Source of the DNA: Georgenia_B sunbinii
Lineage (GTDB): Bacteria > Actinomycetota > Actinomycetes > Actinomycetales > Actinomycetaceae
Reading direction: 5' to 3' (one strand)
Assembly (NCBI RefSeq): GCF_036421855.1
Contig: NZ_JAZGOK010000004.1
Length of the DNA: 64,000 nt
Under the pieces are notes generated by a model. It was not told where the DNA came from and did not search any database. It saw only the letters and a list, made by a program, of their open reading frames with translations. A program made the translations under genes and the position numbers. Of the stretch, positions 50,896 through 59,720 are shown one piece after another. Position 1 is the first letter of the stretch; each line of letters starts with the position of its first letter.

Positions 50896-52028
50896 GCGGG
50901 CTGCAGGTCCGGGGCGCGGTCGTCCGGTACGAGGACGGCCCGACGGCGGTCGACGGCGTCTCGCTCGACGTCCCGGCCGGCGAGGTGCTCGCCCTGCTCG
51001 GGCCGTCCGGGTGCGGCAAGTCCTCGCTGCTGCGCGCCGTCGCCGGGCTGGAGCCGCTGCGCGCCGGCGAGCTGCGGTGGGCGGGGGAGCGCATCGACGC
51101 GCTGCCGGTGCACGAGCGCGGCTTCGGGCTGATGTTCCAGGACGGCCAGCTCTTCCCGCACCGCGACGTCGCCGGCAACATCGGCTATGGCCTGGTGATG
51201 GCCGGCGTGCCGCGCCGGGAGCGGGCCGAGCGGGTCGACCAGCTGCTCGACCTCGTCGGGCTGGCCGGCTACGGCCCGCGAGAGATCGCCACTCTCTCCG
51301 GAGGGCAGCGGCAGCGCGTCGCGCTGGCCCGGGCGCTGGCACCGCGGCCCCGGTTGTTGCTGCTGGACGAGCCGCTCTCGGCGCTCGACCGAGGGCTGCG
51401 GGAGCACCTCGCCGGCGAGCTGCGCGACATCCTGCTCGCTGCCGGTGCCACCGCGATCTACGTGACGCACGACCAGGACGAGGCGTTCACCGTCGCGAGC
51501 CGGGTGGCGGTGATGGCCGGCGGCCGGCTGCTGCAGGTCGACACCCCCGACCGGCTCTGGCGGGCCCCGGTGAGCGAGCAGGTGGCTCGGTTCCTCGGGT
51601 ACGGCCCGGTGCTCGACGGCGTGCTCGAGGCCGCCGGCACCGGGGCCGTGGTCCGGACCGAGGTCGGCACGGTGGTGGCCGGGGATGGCGCCGGGTCCGT
51701 ACCGTCCGCCGGCGCCGGCGCCGGCGCGCGGTCCGCGTCACCGGCCACGGTGAGGGTCGCGCTCGGTCCGCGAGGGCTCGTGCCCGCCGGCACCACCGGT
51801 GCTCGGCTGCCGGTCACAGGCTGGCGGCTGCGCCGCGGCGACCTCGAGGTCGACGTCGAGCTGCCCGGCGAGGAGAACGCGACGATGCTGCTGCCCGGCG
51901 GGCCCGACGTCCTCGTGCCGGAGTCGGTCACCGTGCGCCTCGACCCGGCCGGCGTCGTGCTGCTGCCCGCGGCGACCGGTGCCGAGGCCGGCGGCACCGG
52001 CGTCCGGGAGGCGATCGGCCATGAATGA
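50889..52028 (+). CDS. thiQ: Thiamine ABC transporter ATP-binding protein
   Basis: 379 residues. Walker A GPSGCGKSS, signature LSGGQRQRVALARALAPRP, Walker B LLLLDEPLSALD, switch His in VTHDQDEAF. After residue 240 it has a long extension: a Gly/Ala linker, then a beta-rich TOBE-like domain. This is longer than enterobacterial ThiQ (about 230 residues). Overlaps thiP by 7 bp. Confidence 0.9.
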   Translation: MVSGLQVRGAVVRYEDGPTAVDGVSLDVPAGEVLALLGPSGCGKSSLLRAVAGLEPLRAGELRWAGERIDALPVHERGFGLMFQDGQLFPHRDVAGNIGYGLVMAGVPRRERAERVDQLLDLVGLAGYGPREIATLSGGQRQRVALARALAPRPRLLLLDEPLSALDRGLREHLAGELRDILLAAGATAIYVTHDQDEAFTVASRVAVMAGGRLLQVDTPDRLWRAPVSEQVARFLGYGPVLDGVLEAAGTGAVVRTEVGTVVAGDGAGSVPSAGAGAGARSASPATVRVALGPRGLVPAGTTGARLPVTGWRLRRGDLEVDVELPGEENATMLLPGGPDVLVPESVTVRLDPAGVVLLPAATGAEAGGTGVREAIGHE

Positions 52029-52572
52029 GCCACTGCTGCTGCTCATGCTGCTGGTCATCATCGTGCTGCCGGCGGTGCTGATCGCACGCACGGGGCGGCG
52101 GCTCGGGCAGGGCACCCGGCTGCGCCAGCAGCTGGGGATGTGGGCCGAGATCCGCGGCTGGCGGCTGCTCGGACCCGATGAGCAGCCGATCGGCCGCTGG
52201 CAGGTGTGGCCCTTCACGGCCGCGGAGCGGGAGGTCGGCGAGGCGATCGCCGGTGTCCACCGGGGCCGGGCGGCGACATCGTGCCGGCTGGACGTCACCG
52301 ACGGGCCGCGGCTGGGCACCTTCCACGTGCTCACCGTGGCGCTGGACCGGCCGGGACGCCCCCGCACCCTGCTGATTGACGGCGCCGTCGTCGAGAGCAA
52401 CGACGCCGGCGACGTCACCGGCGTGCGTGCCGAGCGCCTCACCGCGGTCGTGGCGCGGCACCCGGCGATGTCGGTCCGGCGCGAGCGGGACGTCGTCGTC
52501 GGCTGGCTCCCCGGACCGCCGCTGCTCGGCGAGCTCGACGCCTACCTCGACGCCCTCGCCGACATCGCCTGA
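52021..52572 (+). CDS. Small membrane protein of the thi operon, unknown function
   Basis: 183 residues. One N-terminal helix (about 5-22, LLLLMLLVIIVLPAVLIA), then a globular cytoplasmic part with beta-rich motifs (DVTDGPRLGTFHVLTVALDRPG; LTAVVARHPAMSVRRERDVVVGWLPG). No recognised family. ATG overlaps the thiQ stop, so it is under the same riboswitch. Overlap implies a link to thiamin uptake, but its role is unknown. Confidence 0.7.
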   Translation: MNEPLLLLMLLVIIVLPAVLIARTGRRLGQGTRLRQQLGMWAEIRGWRLLGPDEQPIGRWQVWPFTAAEREVGEAIAGVHRGRAATSCRLDVTDGPRLGTFHVLTVALDRPGRPRTLLIDGAVVESNDAGDVTGVRAERLTAVVARHPAMSVRRERDVVVGWLPGPPLLGELDAYLDALADIA

Positions 52573-52764
52573 CCTCGGCGCGCCCGGCGAGACCGTCGGC
52601 TCGCCCATTCCGATCATCTGGCGCTGCTGGCAGGGGCGAGCCGTGATCGCGAAGGGCGAGTCTAGCCAAGGGGCAGCGGCGCGTGGAGTGCGGCAAATGT
52701 TCGCCTGGCGGAGGATCGGTGGCACCCTGGGTACGCCTGTGCCCCTCGCGACCAAAGGAGCAAC
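52573..52764. other. Intergenic region with inverted repeat before pgmB
   Basis: 192 bp. CGGCTCGCCC (52597-52606) pairs with GGGCGAGCCG (52634-52643), 27 nt apart; it may end the thi operon. AAAGGAG just before GTG 52765 is the ribosome binding site of pgmB. No clear promoter was seen. Confidence 0.45.
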
Positions 52765-53499
52765 GTGCTCGGACTTCCGGACGGCATCCGTGCCTGCCTC
52801 TTCGACCTCGACGGTGTTCTCACCCAGACCGCCGCCATCCACACCCGGGCCTGGGCGCAGACCTTCGACGAGTACCTGCGGCGTCACGCGGCCCTGACCG
52901 GGCAGCCGTTCCAGCCGTTCGACGTCGCCGCGGACTATGCGACCTACGTCGACGGCAAGCCGCGGATGGACGGCGTGCGTGACTTCCTCGCCAGCCGCGG
53001 CATCACGCTGCCGGCAGGGAACCGTGACGACGACGGCGACCAGGAGACCGTCGCCGGGGTGGGCAACCGCAAGAACGAGCTGCTGCTGCGGCTCATCGCC
53101 GAGGAGGGCGTCGACGTCTTCGAAGGCTCCGCCCGCTACCTCCACGCCGCCCGGGAGGCCGGTCTCGCCTGCGCCGTCGTGTCGTCCAGCGCCAACGCGG
53201 CCCTCGTCCTCGAGGTCACCGGGCTGGACGATGACATCACCGTGCTCGTCGACGGCTCCCTCGCTCACGCGCTCGGGATGCCCGGCAAGCCGGCGCCGGA
53301 CACCTTCCTCGAGGGCGCCCGGCGGCTCGGTGTGGTGCCGTCGGAGGCGGTGGTGTTCGAGGACGCGCTTGCCGGGGTCGCCGCCGGACGGGCCGGGAAC
53401 TTCGGCTACGTCGTCGGCGTCGACCGCCTCGACCAGGCCGACGCGTTGAGCGCGGCCGGGGCGGACATCGTCGTCGCGGACCTGGGGGAGCTGCTGTGA
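52765..53499 (+). CDS. pgmB: Beta-phosphoglucomutase-like HAD enzyme
   Basis: 244 residues. Motif I LFDLDGVLTQTAAIHTRAW has the DxD pair, motif II VVSSSANA, motif III the Lys in GKPAPDTF, motif IV VFEDALAGVAAG. A large helical cap (about 20-100) as in beta-phosphoglucomutase. Position directly before a GH65 phosphorylase (overlap GTGA) indicates the role: turning beta-glucose-1-phosphate into glucose-6-phosphate. GTG start with AAAGGAG. Confidence 0.92.
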   Translation: MLGLPDGIRACLFDLDGVLTQTAAIHTRAWAQTFDEYLRRHAALTGQPFQPFDVAADYATYVDGKPRMDGVRDFLASRGITLPAGNRDDDGDQETVAGVGNRKNELLLRLIAEEGVDVFEGSARYLHAAREAGLACAVVSSSANAALVLEVTGLDDDITVLVDGSLAHALGMPGKPAPDTFLEGARRLGVVPSEAVVFEDALAGVAAGRAGNFGYVVGVDRLDQADALSAAGADIVVADLGELL

Positions 53500-55877
53500 G
53501 CGTCGAGCACGCACTGCCGGTCGAGCCGTGGTGCCTGCGTGAGCGCCACCTCGACCTCGACGAGCTGCCGGTGACCGAGTCGCTGTTCGCGCTGTCCAAC
53601 GGGCACCTCGGGCTGCGCGGAAACCTCGACGAGGGGGAGCCGGCCGGCCAGCGCGGCACCTACCTGTCGGGGTTCTACGAGAACCACCCGCTGCCCTACG
53701 CCGAGGGCGGCTACGGCTACCCGGAGTCCGGGCAGACCATCGTCAACGTCACCAACGGCAAGCTCATCCGGCTGCTCGTCGACGACGAGCCGTTCGACGT
53801 CCGCTACGGCGAGATGCTCTCCCACGAGCGGGTCCTCGACCTGCGCGCAGGCACGCTGCGCCGGGAGGTGGAGTGGGTCTCGCCGGCCGGCCGGCAGGTG
53901 ATCGTCCGCTCGACCCGCCTGGTGTCGTTCACCCACCGGGCGATCGCGGCGATCGAGTACGAGGTCGAGCCGGTCGACGCCGAGACCCGGCTCATCGTGC
54001 AGTCCGAGCTCGTCGCGAACGACGACGCCCCGGTGGTCCGCACCGGCGACCCGCGGGTCGCGGACGCGCTCAAGGACCCGCTCGAGCCGCTCGGTCGGGA
54101 CGTCGAGCAGGATGGCGCGATCCTCATGCACCGCACGCGGCGGAGCGGGCTGTCGATGGCGGCGGGGATGGACCACGTCATCGAGTGCCCCCAGCAGTAC
54201 GAGGTGGAGCACGAGGCACGTGACGACTGGGCGCGCACCACGGTCGTGACGGTGCTGCAGCCCGGCGAGACGCTGCGGATCGTCAAGTACATCGGCTACG
54301 GCTGGTCCGGCACCAGGTCCGAGCACTCGCTGCGCGACCAGGTGGCCGCGGCGCTCACCAGCGCCCGGTACGCGGGCTGGGACCGGCTGCTGCTCGACCA
54401 GTCCGCCTACCTCGACGACTTTTGGGCCGGGGCCGACGTCGAGGTCGAGGGAGACCCGGTCATCCAGCAGGCAGTGCGGTTCGCGCTGTTCCAGGTGCTC
54501 CAGGCCGGCGCCCGGACCGAGCGGCGGGCGATCGGCGCCAAGGGGCTCACCGGTACCGGGTACAACGGCCACACGTTCTGGGACATCGAGGGATTCGTGC
54601 TGCCGGTGCTGGTGATGACCGCGCCCGAGGCGGCGGCCGACGCACTGCGTTGGCGGGCCTCCACCCTGCCGCTGGCCCGGGAGCGGGCCGCGACCCTCAG
54701 GCTGCAGGGCGCCGCGTTCCCGTGGCGCACCATTCACGGCGAGGAGACCTCGGCGTACTGGCCCGCCGGTACCGCCGCGTTCCACCTCAACGCCGACATC
54801 GCGCGCGCGTTCGAGTACTACCGCAACTCCACCGGGGACGAGTCCTTGGACCGGGAGTGCGGCGCCGAGGTCCTCATCGAGACCGCCCGGCTGTGGATGT
54901 CGCTCGGCCACCATGACCGCAACGGGACGTGGCGCGTCCAGGGGGTCACCGGCCCCGACGAGTACACCGCCGTCATCGACGACAACGTCTTCACGAACCT
55001 CATGGCGGCGCGGAACCTGCGCGCCGCCATCGGGGCCTGTGAGCGGCACCCGGACATCGCCGACGACCTCGGCGTGACCGACGAGGACCGGGCCGGCTGG
55101 CTCGCAGCGGCGCAGGCCGTGCACATCCCGTACGACGAGCAGCTCGGCGTCCATCCGCAGTCGGAGGGCTTCACCAGCTTCGGCGAGTGGGACTTCGACG
55201 CCGACACGGTCGCCTACCCGCTCATGCTCCACGCGCCCTACTTCCAGCTCTACCGCAAGCAGGTGATCAAGCAGGCGGATCTCGTGCTCGCCATGCACTG
55301 GTGCGGCGAGGTGTTCACCGACAAGGAGAAGGCGTGGAACTTCGACTACTACGAGCGGCGCACGGTGCGGGACTCGTCGCTGTCGGCCGGGACGCAGGCG
55401 GTCATCGCTGCTGAGGTCGGCCACCTCGACCTCTCCTACGCCTACCTCCACGAGGCCGCCCTGGTGGACCTGCGCAACCTGCAGGCCAACACCGACCAGG
55501 GGCTGCACATCGCCTCGCTCGCCGGAGCCTGGACGGCGCTCGTCGACGGCTTCGGCGGGCTGCGCGACGGCGGACCGATGCTGCGGGTGGACCCGGCGCT
55601 GCCCGAGCAGATCACCCGGCTCGCCTTCCGGCTGCGGTGGCGCGGTATGGCCGTCCTCGTCGAGACGACCCACGATGAGGTCGTCTGCTCGCTGATCGAC
55701 GGCGACGAGCTGGAGCTGGAGCTGTACGGGGAGCGGGTGCGGGCCACCGCCGACGCCCCGGTGCGCCGTCCGACCCGGCGGCGCGTACCGCTGCTGCCGC
55801 AGCCGCCGCAGCCGCCCGGCCGGGCACCGAAGCCGGCCGGCGCCGGCCCGCTGTCCGTCGCCCGGAGTGCGGAGTGA
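53496..55877 (+). CDS. GH65 glycoside phosphorylase (maltose/trehalose/kojibiose type)
   Basis: 793 residues. GH65 order: N-terminal beta-sandwich (about 15-270), helical linker, (alpha/alpha)6 barrel with catalytic Glu489 in VTGPDEYTAV, and a C-terminal beta domain ending near residue 760, then a Pro-rich tail. Inverting phosphorolysis of an alpha-linked disaccharide gives beta-glucose-1-phosphate, the substrate of the preceding gene. The loop motif that separates maltose from trehalose and kojibiose phosphorylases cannot be called by eye. No signal peptide: cytosolic. Confidence 0.92.
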   Translation: MSVEHALPVEPWCLRERHLDLDELPVTESLFALSNGHLGLRGNLDEGEPAGQRGTYLSGFYENHPLPYAEGGYGYPESGQTIVNVTNGKLIRLLVDDEPFDVRYGEMLSHERVLDLRAGTLRREVEWVSPAGRQVIVRSTRLVSFTHRAIAAIEYEVEPVDAETRLIVQSELVANDDAPVVRTGDPRVADALKDPLEPLGRDVEQDGAILMHRTRRSGLSMAAGMDHVIECPQQYEVEHEARDDWARTTVVTVLQPGETLRIVKYIGYGWSGTRSEHSLRDQVAAALTSARYAGWDRLLLDQSAYLDDFWAGADVEVEGDPVIQQAVRFALFQVLQAGARTERRAIGAKGLTGTGYNGHTFWDIEGFVLPVLVMTAPEAAADALRWRASTLPLARERAATLRLQGAAFPWRTIHGEETSAYWPAGTAAFHLNADIARAFEYYRNSTGDESLDRECGAEVLIETARLWMSLGHHDRNGTWRVQGVTGPDEYTAVIDDNVFTNLMAARNLRAAIGACERHPDIADDLGVTDEDRAGWLAAAQAVHIPYDEQLGVHPQSEGFTSFGEWDFDADTVAYPLMLHAPYFQLYRKQVIKQADLVLAMHWCGEVFTDKEKAWNFDYYERRTVRDSSLSAGTQAVIAAEVGHLDLSYAYLHEAALVDLRNLQANTDQGLHIASLAGAWTALVDGFGGLRDGGPMLRVDPALPEQITRLAFRLRWRGMAVLVETTHDEVVCSLIDGDELELELYGERVRATADAPVRRPTRRRVPLLPQPPQPPGRAPKPAGAGPLSVARSAE

Positions 55878-55881
55878 GCTC

Positions 55882-56358
55882 ATGACTGACAACGACGCGG
55901 TGAGCACTGCCGCGACCGAGGCGATGACGGCGGCCGGCCTGGCGTTCACCGCCACGCAGCACGGCCGGGTGAGCAGTCTGGCGGAGGCGGCGGCGGCTCG
56001 CGGGGTCGAACCGGCCGCGATCATCAAGACGATCGTCGTCCGGCGCGCCGACGACGACTTCCTCTTCGTGCTGGTCCCCGGCGACCGCAGCATCTCGTGG
56101 CCCAAGCTGCGGGCGCTGCTGGGGGTGAGCCGGCTGTCGATGCCGGACGCGGCCACCGCCAAGGACGTCACGGGTTACGAGCGCGGCACCATCACGCCGT
56201 TCGGGGCCACCCGGGCCTGGCCGGTCGTCGCCGACGAGCGGGTGACCGGCCGGGTGTCGATCGGGGCCGGGGCGCACGGCGTAGCAGCGACGGTCGACGC
56301 CGCCGAGCTCATCGTGGCGCTCGGCGCGCAGCGCGCTGACGTCACCGAGCCCGCCTGA
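55882..56358 (+). CDS. YbaK/ProX-type aminoacyl-tRNA deacylase
   Basis: 158 residues. YbaK fold: IIKTIVVRRADDDFLFVLVPGDRSISWPKLRALLGV, with the catalytic Lys in the first strand pair, and GYERGTITPFGATRAWPVVADE. It hydrolyses misacylated tRNA, usually Cys-tRNA(Pro). ATG 55882 is preferred over GTG 55867. Starts 4 bp after GH65, but is functionally unrelated to it. Confidence 0.9.
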   Translation: MTDNDAVSTAATEAMTAAGLAFTATQHGRVSSLAEAAAARGVEPAAIIKTIVVRRADDDFLFVLVPGDRSISWPKLRALLGVSRLSMPDAATAKDVTGYERGTITPFGATRAWPVVADERVTGRVSIGAGAHGVAATVDAAELIVALGAQRADVTEPA

Positions 56359-56361
56359 CGC

Positions 56362-56805
56362 TCAGCGGTCCGCCCGCGGTGCCACGGCGCTGGTGTCCGG
56401 TGCCGCCGGCGCGGTCGGCCCGGGCCGCACCCGGCGCCCGGTGACACCCGTCAGCGCCAGGCCCACCGGGACGGTTCGCGGCAGCGCCGGCCACACCTCG
56501 GCCACGGACAGCCCGGGGTTGACCAGTGGGTCGCCGATGAGGTGCGCCGCCCCGCTGACGGTCACCGACCAGCCCGACTGGGTCGCGGCATCGAACTCGC
56601 CGGCGCCGAAGGTCATGGGATGCCCCTCGACGATCGCCTCGAGGGTGGTGCCGTAGGACGTCCGGAACACCAGCTCCGCGGCGTGCACGACGAAGTTCAC
56701 CGGCACCATGTGGACCCGGCCGGCGGTGCAGTGCGCGAGCCAGCCGACGCTGACCTCGTCGAGCAGGCGCCGGCAGGCCTCAGTACTGAGCTCCTCGATG
56801 GCCAT
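56362..56805 (-). CDS. Pyridoxamine 5'-phosphate oxidase-like flavin protein
   Basis: 147 residues from ATG 56805 (GGAG upstream). Split-barrel PPOX-like: CRRLLDEVSVGWLAHCTAGRVHMVPVNFVV, then ELVFRTSYGTTLEAI and WSVTVSGAAHLI. Members bind FMN or F420. A Pro/Ala-rich tail follows residue 125. Converges on the YbaK gene, 3 bp between. Confidence 0.87.
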   Translation of the reverse strand: MAIEELSTEACRRLLDEVSVGWLAHCTAGRVHMVPVNFVVHAAELVFRTSYGTTLEAIVEGHPMTFGAGEFDAATQSGWSVTVSGAAHLIGDPLVNPGLSVAEVWPALPRTVPVGLALTGVTGRRVRPGPTAPAAPDTSAVAPRADR

Positions 56806-56865
56806 TGACGGCTCCGATCCGGGTCGGAGCCCCATCCTCCCACCTCACCGCCCCGCGGCGCAGCG

Positions 56866-57657
56866 CTACTGCAGCAGCGTGCGGTCGTCGAGCTCGGCGC
56901 CCTTGACGTTCTCGAAGGCGTCGAGCAGGTCCTGGACGGTGGCGCGCTGCTTGCGCTCACCGGCGACGTCGACGACGATCCGGCCCTCGTGCATCATGAC
57001 CAGCCGGGTGCCCAGTCGCAGCGCCTGCTCCATGTTGTGGGTGACCATCACGGTGGTCAGGTGGTGGCGCTCGACCGCCTCGGCGGTCAGCTTCGACACC
57101 AGGGCCGCCCGCTGCGGGTCGAGCGCCGCGGTGTGCTCGTCGAGCAGCAGGATCTTCGGCTCGCTGAACGTCGCCATGAGCAGCGACAGCGCCTGCCGCT
57201 GACCGCCGGAGAGCATGCCGACCTTGGTCTTCAGCCGCCGCTCCAGACCGAGCTCCAGCGAGGCGAGCTCCTGCTGGAAGAACTGCCGCTTGGCGCGGGT
57301 GACGCCGAGGCGCAGTCCTCGCCGCTGGCCCCGGGAGTAGGCGATGGCGAGGTTCTCCTCGATCGTCATGTCCGGTGCGGTGCCCGCCAGCGGGTCCTGG
57401 AAGACCCGGCCGACGTGCGCAGCGCGGCGGTGGTCGGGCAGGCGGGTGACGTCGTTGCCGTCGACGACCACCCTGCCGGAGCCCGGGGTGAGCGTGCCAG
57501 CGATGATGTTCAGGAGCGTGGACTTCCCCGCGCCGTTGGAGCCGATGACGGTGGTGAACTCGCCCGGCTCCAGCTGCAGCGAGATGCCGTCGAGCGCCAC
57601 CCGCTCGTTCGGGGTCCCGGGGAAGAAGGTCTTGCTCACGGAGTCGATGGCGAGCAC
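56866..57657 (-). CDS. ABC transporter ATP-binding protein (TrpZ-like)
   Basis: 263 residues. Walker A GSNGAGKST, signature LSGGQRQALSLLMA, Walker B ILLLDEHTAALDP (Glu then His-Thr), and VMVTHNMEQAL. The DEHTAALDP form is typical of ATPases that work with the PF04392-type binding proteins. 1 bp from the permease gene; the three genes run permease-side first and form one operon on the minus strand. Confidence 0.9.
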   Translation of the reverse strand: MLAIDSVSKTFFPGTPNERVALDGISLQLEPGEFTTVIGSNGAGKSTLLNIIAGTLTPGSGRVVVDGNDVTRLPDHRRAAHVGRVFQDPLAGTAPDMTIEENLAIAYSRGQRRGLRLGVTRAKRQFFQQELASLELGLERRLKTKVGMLSGGQRQALSLLMATFSEPKILLLDEHTAALDPQRAALVSKLTAEAVERHHLTTVMVTHNMEQALRLGTRLVMMHEGRIVVDVAGERKQRATVQDLLDAFENVKGAELDDRTLLQ

Positions 57658-57658
57658 G

Positions 57659-58573
57659 TCACTGTCCTTCCGTCGTCGAGGACGTGGCGGCCGTGCGCCG
57701 CAGCGTGCGCAGCGCCCTGATCCGTCGGAACAGGCCCCACTTGGGCAGCAGGAGGGCGACGACGACGAGGACGGCGGAGACCAGCTTCATGTCGTTCGCC
57801 TCCAGCCAGGACACCTGGAGGGCCAGCTGGATCGCCACCCGGTAGAGGATCGAGCCGAGCACGACGGCCAGCGTGGAGATGACGATGAGCCGCGAGCCGA
57901 AGACTGCCTGACCGAGGATGACCGAGGCGAGCCCGGCGATGATGAGGCCGATCCCCATCGAGATGTCGGCGAAGCCCTGGTACTGGGCGACGAGCGCGCC
58001 GCTGAGGCCGACGAGGCCGTTGGACAGCGCGAGCCCGAGGATCTTCGTCCGGTCGGTGTTGACGCCGAAGCTGCGGATCATCGCCTCGTTGTCGCCGGTG
58101 GCCTGCAGCGCCAAGCCGGTGTCGGTGTGCAGGAACCAGTCGAGGACGAGCTTGACGAGGATCGCCAGCGCCGCGAAGATCCCGATCGCCACCGCGCCGC
58201 CGAGCAGCCCGTTGTCCCGCAGCGGCGTGATCAGCGTTTCCTCGCGCAGCAGCGGCACGTTGGCGCTGCCCATGATGCGCAGGTTGATCGAGTACAGCCC
58301 GATCTGGGTGAGGATGCCCGCGAGCAGCGGGTTGATCCCGCCCTTGGCATGGAGCAGCCCGGTGATGACTCCCGCCGCCAGCCCCGCCACTCCGGCGGCA
58401 AGCGTGGCGAGGGCCGGGTGGGTGCCTCCCGTGATGAGGACGGCGGCGGTCGCGGCGCCCGTGGTGAAGCTGCCGTCCACGGTGAGGTCGGGAAAGTTGA
58501 GGATCCGGAAGGTCAGGTAGACCCCCAGCGCCATCACGGCATAGATGAGCCCGAGCTCGACTGCTCCGATCAT
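57659..58573 (-). CDS. ABC transporter permease (TrpY-like, branched-chain type)
   Basis: 304 residues, about nine helices, branched-chain-type permease fold (VYLTFRILNFPDLTVDGSFTTGAA; LGLALSNGLVGLSGALVAQYQGFADISMGIG). The FPDLTVDGSF motif is characteristic of the permeases paired with PF04392 proteins. Ligands of that family include tryptophan, tyrosine and other aromatic compounds. Overlap with the ATPase region and the lipoprotein gene supports one system. Confidence 0.9.
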   Translation of the reverse strand: MIGAVELGLIYAVMALGVYLTFRILNFPDLTVDGSFTTGAATAAVLITGGTHPALATLAAGVAGLAAGVITGLLHAKGGINPLLAGILTQIGLYSINLRIMGSANVPLLREETLITPLRDNGLLGGAVAIGIFAALAILVKLVLDWFLHTDTGLALQATGDNEAMIRSFGVNTDRTKILGLALSNGLVGLSGALVAQYQGFADISMGIGLIIAGLASVILGQAVFGSRLIVISTLAVVLGSILYRVAIQLALQVSWLEANDMKLVSAVLVVVALLLPKWGLFRRIRALRTLRRTAATSSTTEGQ

Positions 58574-58586
58574 GAAGAGGCTCGCG

Positions 58587-59585
58587 TCACTCGAGGACGG
58601 TGTCGGCGCGCTCGAGCAGCTCGGCCGACAGCTCCACGCCCATGCGCTCGGCAGCGGCCGGGTTGACGATGAGCGGCCACTCGGTCAGCGTCTCGATGGG
58701 CATCTCGGCCGGGTCCGCGCCGTCCTGGAGGATGCGCACGGCCATCTCACCGGTCTGGTAGCCGAGCAGCTCGTAGTCGACGCCGTAGGTGGCGATCGCG
58801 CCACGCTCCACGGTGTCGCCGTCGGCGGAGATGAGCGGGATGGACTTGGACTCGGCGATCTGGAGCAGTGCCTCGAAGGACTGGATGACGGTGTTGTCGG
58901 TCGGCACGTAGAAGGCGTCGACGTCGAGGGAGTCGGCGGCCTGCTGCACCTCTCCCGAGTTCGTCACGGTGGCGACCTCGATCTCGACGCCGAGCCCGGC
59001 GGCGGCCTCGCGGGCGAGCTCGACCTGGACCTCGGAGTTCACCTCGCCGGCGCTGTAGACGATGCCGACGCTCTGGGCGTCGGGGGCGATCTCCGTCAGC
59101 AGCTCGAGCTGCTCCGCGACCGGGTTGAGGTCGCTGGTGCCGGTGAGGTTCGCGCCGGGCAGCTCCCAGCTGTCCACCAGGCCAGCCTCGAGCGGTTCGG
59201 TGACGGCGGTGATGAGGATCGGGACATCGATGATCGCCTGTGCCGCGGCCTGCGCCGTCGGCGTGGCGATGGCGAGGATGAGGTCGTGGCCACCCGAGGC
59301 GAGGTCGTTGGCGATGGCGATCGCCGTCGGCTGGTCGCCCTGGGCGTTCTGCTCGTCGTACTCCACCTCGAGCCCGGCGTCCGCGAGCGCTGCCTTGAAG
59401 CCCACGAGGGAGGAGTCGAGCGAGGGGTGGGCGGCGATCTGGGTGACACCGACCGAGTAGGACTGGGCGTCGTCGCCCGAGCCGGCGTCGGCGCCGTTCT
59501 CAGGCTCGGCGTCGCCGCACGCGGCGAGGGCGAGCATCGGGACGGCAAGTGCGGCGGCGAGCGGGCGGAGCGTCGAGCGCTTCAT
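58587..59585 (-). CDS. ABC transporter substrate-binding lipoprotein (PF04392 type)
   Basis: 332 residues from ATG 59585 (GGAAGGA upstream). Lipobox LALAAC at residue about 22, then an acidic linker and a two-lobe periplasmic-binding domain: YSVGVTQIAAHPSLDSSLVGF, GHDLILAIATPTAQAA, VGIVYSAGEVNSEVQVEL, DAFYVPTDNTVIQSFEAL. This family includes TrpX. The substrate is not fixed by sequence; an aromatic amino acid is a reasonable guess. First gene of the three-gene operon. Confidence 0.9.
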   Translation of the reverse strand: MKRSTLRPLAAALAVPMLALAACGDAEPENGADAGSGDDAQSYSVGVTQIAAHPSLDSSLVGFKAALADAGLEVEYDEQNAQGDQPTAIAIANDLASGGHDLILAIATPTAQAAAQAIIDVPILITAVTEPLEAGLVDSWELPGANLTGTSDLNPVAEQLELLTEIAPDAQSVGIVYSAGEVNSEVQVELAREAAAGLGVEIEVATVTNSGEVQQAADSLDVDAFYVPTDNTVIQSFEALLQIAESKSIPLISADGDTVERGAIATYGVDYELLGYQTGEMAVRILQDGADPAEMPIETLTEWPLIVNPAAAERMGVELSAELLERADTVLE

Positions 59586-59720
59586 GGGGGAGGTCCTTCC
59601 AGTCCACAGGGCTTCGCCGCAGGGTACTGCAACGACCGTCGGCCGAGATGGATGTCCCACGGGCCGGGCCCGGTTGAGCGCCGGCGGCCGCTGCTGCCGC
59701 GCTCCGACTACTGTCGGGCC

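Noticed and set aside
49570..51342. Minus-strand frame of 590 codons over thiP and thiQ
   Set aside because: Antisense shadow; the plus strand has intact ABC motifs.
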